DNA of 22,923 nt from Rhodospira sp. GTDB lineage: Bacteria > Pseudomonadota > Alphaproteobacteria > Rhodospirillales > Rhodospirillaceae. The stretch lies in assembly GCA_028277295.1 (NCBI GenBank), contig JANQGN010000688.1, positions 1 to 22,923 on the forward strand. Direction: 5' to 3'. Made by a program: the position numbers and the translations under genes. Below the pieces are notes generated by a model. That model ran no database searches. It saw nothing but the letters and a program-made list of their open reading frames with translations, and was not told the DNA's origin. This document shows positions 14,235 to 21,500 of this stretch, in pieces; position 1 is the stretch's first letter; each line of letters begins with the position of its first letter.

Positions 14235-16519
14235 ACCCGCGACATGCCCTCAGCCCCTCCCCCCCCGTTCATGCCGACCCCGCGCCGACGGCGGTGGGTT
14301 CGGGCGGCACGGCGGACGATGCCACCGATGCCACCGATGCCACCGGTCCCGGTGATGGCGACGACCCCGGCCGGGTCTGGGACCGTGGCAACGAGCAGAT
14401 CGGCCTGTCGCGGCTGACGCAAGACTCCCTGGGCGGCTTTCGGGCGACCAGCGATCTGGCCTCCTGCCTGGTGCCGTTGTTGCAGGCCCTCAACTGGCTG
14501 GGCAACCCCCGCCACGTGGCCGAGGCCCTGCCGCACTTCGCCGACGACCTGGACATCACCGGCCTGCGCAACACCATGGCCAACCTGAACTTCACCAGCC
14601 GGCCGGCACGCGTGCGCCTGAAGTCCATCGATCCGCGCCTGTTGCCCTGCCTTTTTCTCCCCGATCGGGGCAGCGCCCTTGTCGTGCGGGACATCCAGGG
14701 CAAGACGATCACCGCCTTTGATGGCGGCACCCGCGAAACCGGCCCCTGTGCCCGGCCGCGCCTGCGGGGCACGGCCTACTTCTTCACGCCCCTGGAGCCC
14801 GACGACGGCCAGGCGCTGCGCCAGAAGGTGGGATGGTTCGCCCTCATGTCCCAACGCTTCCGTGGGCTGGTGTGGCGCATGCTGCTGGTGACGCTGGTGC
14901 TCAACCTTCTGGCCCTGGCCGCGCCGCTGTTCATCATGGGGGTGTATGACAAGGTGGTGGGGCCGCGCGCCCTCGATACGCTGGGCTGGTTCGCGCTCGG
15001 CGCCGGTGCGGCGGTGCTGTTCGACGCCCTCTTGCGCGGTGTGCGCGCACGCATGCTGGCCTATATCGGGGGACGGCTGGACTCGATCATCGGCAGCACC
15101 GTGTTTCAGCGCATCCTCTATCTATCGCCATCGTTCACGGAACGGGCCACCATTGGCGCCCAGGTCGCGCGCATCAAGGACTTCGAGTCCGTGCGCGAGT
15201 TCTTCACCGGCCCCCTGGCGACCGTCTTCATGGAGTTTCCCTTTGTCCTCCTGTACGTCGTCGCCCTGGCCCTGTTGGGCGGCTGGATCGCCGTGGTGCC
15301 GCTGATCACCCTGGCGCTGTTCGTCACGCTGGCCCTGGTCATGGCGGCGGTGGTGCGCGACAACGTGGCCGAGAGCGCCAAGTCGGGGTCCCGCCGCCAG
15401 GAATTCCTTGTGGAGACCACCACCAAGATGCGGGCCATCAAACAGGCCGGCATCGAGCAAGTGTGGCTGGACCGCTTTCGCCCGGTCGCCGCGCGGGCCG
15501 CCATGGCCAGCTACCGAACCGCGCAAACGCAGAACCTGCTGCAGACCATCAGCCACGTGCTGATCGTGACCTCCGGCGTCGCTGGCATGACCTTGGGGGT
15601 CCATCAGGTGCTGGCCGGCGGCATGAGCGCGGGCGCGCTGATCGCCAGCATGATCCTGGTGTGGCGCATTCTGGCCCCCATGCAGACCCTGTACATGTCG
15701 CTCTCGCGGTTCGAGCAGATCCGCTCCAGCATCCGCCAGATCAACAACCTGATGACCATCCAGCTGGAACGCGACCCGCAGATCATGGTGCAGCCGTTGA
15801 AGCGCCTGAGCGGCCGGGTGACGTTCTCGCGCGTCTCGCTGCGCTACGCGCCGGGGGCGGACCCGGCGCTTGTGGGCGTGAGCTTTACCGCCGAGCCGGG
15901 CGAGGTGATCGTCGTCACCGGGCCAAACGGGTCGGGCAAATCCACGGTGCTGAAGCTGATCACCGGATTGTATCGCATCCAGGCCGGGTCCTTGCGCATC
16001 GACGATCGCGACATCCGCCAGCTCGATCCCATCGAGCTGCGCCACGCCATCGCCTATGTGCCACAGCAAAGCACCTTCTTCTATGGCACCATCGCCCAGA
16101 ACCTGCGCCTGGTGGAGCCAACCGCCAGCGACGCCGACATCCGCTGGGCCCTGACCGAGGCCGGAGCCCTGGAAGAAGTCGCGCAGTTGCCGGACGGGCT
16201 GGCGACCCGCATTGGCGATGGCAAGTCGGAACTGCTGACCGCGTCCCTGCGCCAGCGGCTTAACCTGGCCCGCGCCTATCTGAAGCGGTCCGCCATCTAC
16301 CTGTTCGACGAGCCGGTCAATGGCCTGGACTTCGAGGGCGACCAGCGCTTCATGGAAACCGTGCGCCGCATGCGCGGGCACGTGACGGTGTTCATTGTCA
16401 CGCACCGCCCCAGCCACTTCGCGCTCGCCGACAAGTTGCTGGTCATGGACGCCGGCGCCTTGCGTCTGGCGGGACCGCCCGACGAAGTGCGCCCGAAAAT
16501 CCCGCCGGGCCTGATCTAG
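14231..16519 (+). CDS. T1SS ABC exporter subunit 2 with C39-like N-terminal domain
   Basis: This is the second ABC half-transporter, 762 residues, translationally coupled to the first by the ATGA overlap. After an acidic leader containing three DAT units (14318-14344), residues about 55-190 resemble the degenerate C39-like domain of LapB/HlyB-type exporters. Cys79 lies in SDLASCLVPLLQALNWLG, but the alignment to a catalytic Cys is not secure, so peptidase activity is doubtful. Membrane helices follow at about 210-480. The nucleotide-binding domain has Walker A GPNGSGKST (564-572), Q-loop IAYVPQQSTFFYGTIAQNL, Walker B with Asp693-Glu694, and His725. The signature is LTASL (669-673) before RQR instead of LSGGQ. 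It probably pairs with subunit 1 and with the downstream HlyD-type protein to export the large protein at 18535-22641. Confidence 0.9.
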   Translation: MNPRHALSPSPPVHADPAPTAVGSGGTADDATDATDATGPGDGDDPGRVWDRGNEQIGLSRLTQDSLGGFRATSDLASCLVPLLQALNWLGNPRHVAEALPHFADDLDITGLRNTMANLNFTSRPARVRLKSIDPRLLPCLFLPDRGSALVVRDIQGKTITAFDGGTRETGPCARPRLRGTAYFFTPLEPDDGQALRQKVGWFALMSQRFRGLVWRMLLVTLVLNLLALAAPLFIMGVYDKVVGPRALDTLGWFALGAGAAVLFDALLRGVRARMLAYIGGRLDSIIGSTVFQRILYLSPSFTERATIGAQVARIKDFESVREFFTGPLATVFMEFPFVLLYVVALALLGGWIAVVPLITLALFVTLALVMAAVVRDNVAESAKSGSRRQEFLVETTTKMRAIKQAGIEQVWLDRFRPVAARAAMASYRTAQTQNLLQTISHVLIVTSGVAGMTLGVHQVLAGGMSAGALIASMILVWRILAPMQTLYMSLSRFEQIRSSIRQINNLMTIQLERDPQIMVQPLKRLSGRVTFSRVSLRYAPGADPALVGVSFTAEPGEVIVVTGPNGSGKSTVLKLITGLYRIQAGSLRIDDRDIRQLDPIELRHAIAYVPQQSTFFYGTIAQNLRLVEPTASDADIRWALTEAGALEEVAQLPDGLATRIGDGKSELLTASLRQRLNLARAYLKRSAIYLFDEPVNGLDFEGDQRFMETVRRMRGHVTVFIVTHRPSHFALADKLLVMDAGALRLAGPPDEVRPKIPPGLI
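14318..14344 (+). repeat. 9-bp tandem repeat coding DAT units
   Basis: GATGCCACC is repeated three times exactly and encodes DATDATDAT in the disordered N-terminus of the second ABC subunit. Being in multiples of three, copy-number change would not break the frame. Confidence 0.85.
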
Positions 16520-16551
16520 GGCCTGTTACCGACCTGAAAGACCGCGTCGCC

Positions 16552-17901
16552 ATGTCCGCCGCCACCGCCCCAAGCGCCCGCTCCGCCAAGGCCGGCCGCC
16601 AAGCCCGCCACCTGGCCCAGTCCATCGTGCTGGAGGAATCCGGACCGTCCGCTCTGATTCGCTTCGGTCTGCTGGTCATCTGCGGGCTGGTGATCGCCTT
16701 TGTCGTCTGGGCCAGCCTCACGGAAGTCAAGGAGGTCGCCCACGCGCCGGGCACCGTGGTGCCCTCGTCCAACCTGCAAGTGGTGCAGCACAAGGAAGGC
16801 GGCATCGTCCGCGAGGTGCTGGTGGAGAAGGGACAACTGGTCGACCGGGGCGAAGTGCTGGTGCGCCTGGATCCGGTGGTCGCGCGCTCGGAACTGGAAC
16901 GCCTTCTGACACGCCGGGTCAGCCTGCAACTCAAGGCCGAGCGCCTGCGGGCCTTCGGGGAAGGACGCGAGCCCGATTTCTCCTTCGCCGACGCACGCTA
17001 TGCCGCGCTGGTGGACGATCAGCGGCGAATCCTGGAGCTTCAGAATGAAGAGCACGCCGCGTCGCGAGAGGTCATGCTCAATCAGCTTGAAAGCAACAGC
17101 AAGCAAATCGACCTTGTCACCAACAAGATCGACTCACTCCGCCGCCAGTTGGCCCTGGTGGAGCAGCAACGCGAGATGCGGCGCACGTTGATGGTTCAGG
17201 GACTGAGCTCGCGGTTGAATTTCCTGGAGGTGGAACGCGACATCGAGCGGCTGAACGGCGAGGTCACTGAACTCACCAATCAGGTCACCGTGGCCGAGCG
17301 GCAACGCGCCGAGATCGCCAGCCGCCTGACCGAGTTCGAGGCCACCAAGCGGCGCGGCGCCCTGGACGAGGTCGGCGACGTGAACGCCGAGATCAGCGAG
17401 GTTGATCAACTGATCGCCGCGGAGTCCGACCGCATGAACCGTCTTGAGATCACCGCGCCCTCGCGCGGCCTGGTCCAGGACCTGAAGGTACGGACCTCGG
17501 GGGCGGTGGTTCAGCCGGGTGGCGCGGTGTTGAGCCTGGTCCCCATTGACGACGCCCTGATTGTTGAGTCGCGCATCCAGACCCGCGACGTGGGTCACGT
17601 GCACGCCGGTCAGCCGGTGACCGTCAAGGTCACGGCCTATGACTTCGCCCGCTATGGGTCGGTGGAGGGCGTGTTGACCGACGTGTCGCCAACGACCTTC
17701 CTCGACGACCAGACGGGCCTGCCCTACTACAAGGGAGTCGTCCGGCTGGATCAGAATCACGTTGGCCAGCGCGAGGGCGACAACCCCATCCTGCCCGGCA
17801 TGACCGTGGACGCCAGCATCGTGACCGGGGAAAAGACCGTGCTCGCCTACCTGCTGCGACCCATTTACATTTCGCTCACGCAGGCCTTTCAGGAACGATA
17901 A
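16552..17901 (+). CDS. HlyD-family membrane fusion protein of the T1SS
   Basis: This 449-residue periplasmic adaptor links the ABC exporter to an outer-membrane channel. It has a cytoplasmic N-terminus, one membrane helix (about residues 36-58, LIRFGLLVICGLVIAFVVWA) and the first half of a lipoyl-like domain (VVQHKEGGIVREVLVEKGQL). A long coiled-coil hairpin (about 115-295) and the second lipoyl half (ITAPSRGLVQDLKV) follow. The beta-barrel domain ends in PGMTVDASIVTGEKTVLAYL, and the family-typical C-terminus is LLRPIYISLTQAFQER. Length and order are normal for HlyD/LapC-type proteins. ATG 16552 follows subunit 2 after 32 bases with a weak ribosome site, consistent with an operon. The TolC-like partner is not encoded in this window. 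Confidence 0.95.
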   Translation: MSAATAPSARSAKAGRQARHLAQSIVLEESGPSALIRFGLLVICGLVIAFVVWASLTEVKEVAHAPGTVVPSSNLQVVQHKEGGIVREVLVEKGQLVDRGEVLVRLDPVVARSELERLLTRRVSLQLKAERLRAFGEGREPDFSFADARYAALVDDQRRILELQNEEHAASREVMLNQLESNSKQIDLVTNKIDSLRRQLALVEQQREMRRTLMVQGLSSRLNFLEVERDIERLNGEVTELTNQVTVAERQRAEIASRLTEFEATKRRGALDEVGDVNAEISEVDQLIAAESDRMNRLEITAPSRGLVQDLKVRTSGAVVQPGGAVLSLVPIDDALIVESRIQTRDVGHVHAGQPVTVKVTAYDFARYGSVEGVLTDVSPTTFLDDQTGLPYYKGVVRLDQNHVGQREGDNPILPGMTVDASIVTGEKTVLAYLLRPIYISLTQAFQER

Positions 17902-17923
17902 CCGACGCCAGCCATCACCCGCG

Positions 17924-17940
17924 CCAGCCCGCCGGGCTGG
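17924..17940. other. GC-rich hairpin after the HlyD-type gene
   Basis: CCAGCCC-GCC-GGGCTGG is a perfect 7-bp stem with a three-base loop, extendable with a bulge. It lies in the 64-bp gap between the HlyD-type gene and the small acidic gene. There is no T-run, so it is more likely an mRNA stability or attenuation hairpin than a terminator. Confidence 0.45.
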
Positions 17941-17965
17941 CCGCGCGCATCGGGAGGACCCACCC

Positions 17966-18310
17966 TTGGTCACCAAGCGGCCCGCCGATCGCTCCCCCTC
18001 GCCGCCGACGCCGACGCCCGACACCTCCCCCATGCCGGCCCGCGCGGACACGATTGGCGCGGCCGAGGTCCTGGACATGGGCAGCGTTCTGGACGCCGAC
18101 GGCGACAGCGCCGAGGGATGGGCGGCGGCCGTCATGGAGACGGACCCGTCCAGCACGCGCCCGGCGGGCGAGTCCGACAAGGGCTGGGATGCCATCGTCG
18201 CCCCGGAGTTGGTGGAAGACGACTCGGACGACTCTGAGACAGCGCTGTGCCGGGACGACGCGGCTCGAAGACGGTACGGTAGACTGATGGCAGAGGATGA
18301 GGGGGCCTGA
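17966..18310 (+). CDS. Small acidic hypothetical protein, TTG start
   Basis: I do not recognise a family. The 114-residue product starts at TTG, with GGGAGGA (17952-17958) seven bases upstream, one of the best ribosome sites in the window; this supports real translation. The N-terminus is Pro/Thr-rich (KRPADRSPSPPTPTPDTSP). The rest is acidic, with DADGDSAEGW, GWDAIVAPELVEDDSDDSE and a short basic-acidic end. It has no signal peptide and no membrane segment. Its place between the membrane fusion protein gene and the large secreted protein suggests a cytoplasmic accessory role, perhaps a chaperone or regulator of secretion, but that is position-based inference only. Confidence 0.6.
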   Translation: MVTKRPADRSPSPPTPTPDTSPMPARADTIGAAEVLDMGSVLDADGDSAEGWAAAVMETDPSSTRPAGESDKGWDAIVAPELVEDDSDDSETALCRDDAARRRYGRLMAEDEGA

Positions 18311-18534
18311 GGACTGTACCAACCGCAAGGTCGCGGTCGCATGTACACGCGTCACTTATAACCAACGACCTAGGCGTTTGTGACACTGTTGTTGTGACCA
18401 CGCAGACCTCGCACTTCTCCTTTGTTTAGGCTACCCGTGGCCGCGTAAACTGCGTTCGTTCGGATGGCATTCGTTTACCGCCGTTTTCCTTTGCGCCTCC
18501 GCTCCCGCCCCGATGCCGCTGCGAGGGATCCCCC
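18311..18534. promoter_or_regulatory. Leader region of the large secreted protein gene
   Basis: This 224-bp gap is AT-richer than the genes beside it and probably carries its own promoter. Visible elements are a direct repeat TTGTGAC (18378-18384 and 18392-18398, offset 14) and an inverted pair GTAAAC (18445-18450) with GTTTAC (18473-18478). A TATAAC hexamer at 18357-18362 has no fitting -35. GAGGG (18523-18527) serves as ribosome site for ATG 18535. No promoter can be fixed with confidence. Confidence 0.35.
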
Positions 18535-21500
18535 ATGGTCGATGATCTCAAGCCCACTGTGTCCGACGAGCGTCAGATCCTCGACGATCTGACCAGCTTG
18601 TCCGACGGCCGCGCGCCGACCGACGACGACGCGGAGACCCAGGAGGCCCTGTCCAACCCTCTGGACGGGGACGACGCCCGCGCGAACGAGAACATTCACC
18701 AAGGCACGGATCGCACGGTTGATCGTCCCGACCAGCCCGTGGTGCAGGATGGCCAGGCACACGCCGGGCAGCCGGCCATGCCGCCTCTGTCGCCGCGTAT
18801 CGCGGACAGCGACGCCGACCGCCCGGTCACGCCGATGTCCCTCGACCCGGCGTTGTCCACCGTCCCATCCCTGGGCGCCGATGACTCGGGTGGCCTCGCT
18901 GTCACGGGGCTCGATCTGGCGGGGCTGTCCAGCCAGGACGTGTCCCTGGGAGCCGGCGCGCTGCGGCCCGCGGCGACGCCTGTCGCCGATCTGGACACGG
19001 AACCGGCCCCGGACGTCATGGATAACGATGCACCCGGATCCGGCGATACAGGGACAAATGGCAGCGAGACTGACGGCGGCGACACCGGCGGCGGAGAGAC
19101 TGGCGGCGATGAGACTGGCGGCGGTGACACCGGCGGCGATGAGACTGGCGGCGGTGACACCGGCAGCGATGAGACTGGCGGCGACGAGACTGGCGGCGGA
19201 GAGACCGGCGGCGATGAGACTGGCGGCGATGAGACTGGCGGCGGTGACACCAACGGCGATGAGACTGGCGGCGGTGACACCGGCGGCGGAGAGACCGTAA
19301 GCGACGAAACCGGCGGCGGTAACACCGGCGGCGGAGAGACCGTAAGCGACGAAACCGGTGGCGGCGAGGCTGGCGGCGGAGAGACCGGAAGCGACGAAAC
19401 CGGCGGCGATGACACTGGCGGCGGAGAGACCGTAAGCGACGAAACCGGCGGCGATGACACTGGCGGCGGTGACACCGGCGGCGATGAGACTGGCGGCGAC
19501 GACACACTCCCTCCGGTGACCGAGCCAGAGCCCGACGTTCACTTCATCGTGGACAACAATGCCACCTGGAGGCCCACGTTCGAGGGTGACAACACCTTTG
19601 GCATCGAGAACAGCGGCACCTACCAGGAATGGGGCGCGACCATCACCGCCGACGCCGACGCCTCGGGGGATGGCCGGACCTCCATCGGAGTGGACACGTG
19701 GAACAAGGCCAAGAGCGTCCTGGCGGACAGTGACGAGGCCGCCAATCTGACCGTCGACAACTTCGTCCATGCCGAGGTGCGCCTGGGCGATGGTGGCGAC
19801 AGTACCGTCACCATCACCGACGCCAAGCGCGGCGTTGTGGAAACCGGCGACGGCGATGACGTCGTGACCATCGACGCCAAGACCAACAACGCTGGCTGGG
19901 ACAACACCTTCAGGGTGAACACCGGCGACGGCGACGATACGGCGGTGATCACCGGTGACAAGGGTCACACCCAGGTCGTGGCCGACATGGGCGAGGGCAA
20001 TGACGCCGTGTCCATCGGCGGTCAGACCCGATCGGCCCAGGTGGACGGGGGCGCCGGCGATGACACGCTGTCGGGCGGAGACAGCGATGACACCCTGCTC
20101 GGTGGCGCGGGCAACGACGTGCTGGACGGCGGCGCGGGCGTCGATCAGGTCGACGCCGGCGCCGGTGACGACGAAGGGCACTACCGGCTCGCCGATCGTC
20201 CCGAGGATGGCCTCAACACCTACGATGGCGGCGAGGGACACGATACCCTGCGCATCGAGGTCGATGACGCCAGCCTCACCGACCGTTCGGTCCTCTCGGA
20301 GCTGCGGGCCCTGCGCGAGGCGATCCGCACTCCCGAGGATGGGGATGGCGTGGTCACCTCCGAGACCCTGGGCCTCACGGCCTCCAACTGGGAGGACGTT
20401 TCGATCAAGGATGTCCGGGGGAACGATGTGGACCTGGACTCCGACGGGGTCTCTCTGGCGGCACAGAATGCCAGTGGCGCGGAGGACACAGCGATTCCGC
20501 TCAACATCTCCATGGTGCTGGCCGACACCGACGGCTCCGAGACCGCGTCGATCACCATCGCCAACGTTCCCGAGGGCGCCCGCCTGTCGGCCGGCACCGC
20601 CAACGCGGACGGCACCTGGACCTTGAACACCCAGGACCTGGAGGGACTGACGGTCACCCCGGGCACGGACTCCAACACTGACTTCGAGTTGCAGGTCAGC
20701 GTAACGGCTACCGAACTGAGCGGCCATACCACCGAGGCCACAACCGCCGTGCCGGTGTCGGTCACCGCCGTCAACGATGGGCCGGTCATCAGCGGCCTCG
20801 CGGACATGATCCGCGTGACCAACGTCAAGGATTTGTCCTATCGCCATGAATTCAGCACCGATTCAGCGTTCCCCGACCTGACCGAGAACCGACGTCTCGA
20901 CCCTCAAAAGGTGAATGGTGTCGACCCGGATAACCTGACTCTGATCCATGACCACGACGTGTCCGTGACCTTCGTCAGCGAAGGCGCCGGCTATCACAAC
21001 ACCCTGGGGTGGTATGTGGTCGAGGAAGACGGCACCCTCAGCAACCCGCAGATCGTCTATGGCGACGCCACTGACAAGGTCATCGCCGAGCAGGGCTCGG
21101 AGACCGTGACCCTGACTCCGCCCGATGGCGGTTTCGAAGGCAAGACGCTGGGCTTCTTCCTGGTGGGCAACGGCCACAACAAGAATAAGAAGACGGATTT
21201 CTGGGACGACGCATCGGCAAACCAGAACGGCCAGTTGGCGTTTGTGGAGGACAGCCCCCTGGGCGATGACGCCACGCTTGTTCGCGAGGACGATGGGAGC
21301 CTGGCCTGGGTAAAGGCCGGCGCCGATGGCGCCGAGGAGCGCGCCCCGGCCACCATGGCCACCACCGGCAGCACAACGCCGACGCTGGTCTTCGTCGGTG
21401 ACGATGGCAGCGTCAGCGAAGTGGCCGCCCAGGGAGGAATCTACCACTCGGCGGCTGTTGGCGATACCCAGGGCCTGAACCCGGACAACGAGCAGCACGC

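Noticed and set aside
18696..19505. Minus-strand proline/serine repeat protein (PPVSS units)
   Set aside because: Another antisense frame through the same tandem array, without its own ribosome site or conserved features.
19072..19506. CRISPR array
   Set aside because: The repeats are contiguous 15-bp in-frame coding units with no unique spacers, so this is a protein repeat.
18475..20847. 790-codon minus-strand open frame with Ala/Ser/Val repeats
   Set aside because: It is the antisense reading of the surface protein gene; the repetitive protein merely reflects the 15-bp DNA repeats lacking stops in that frame.
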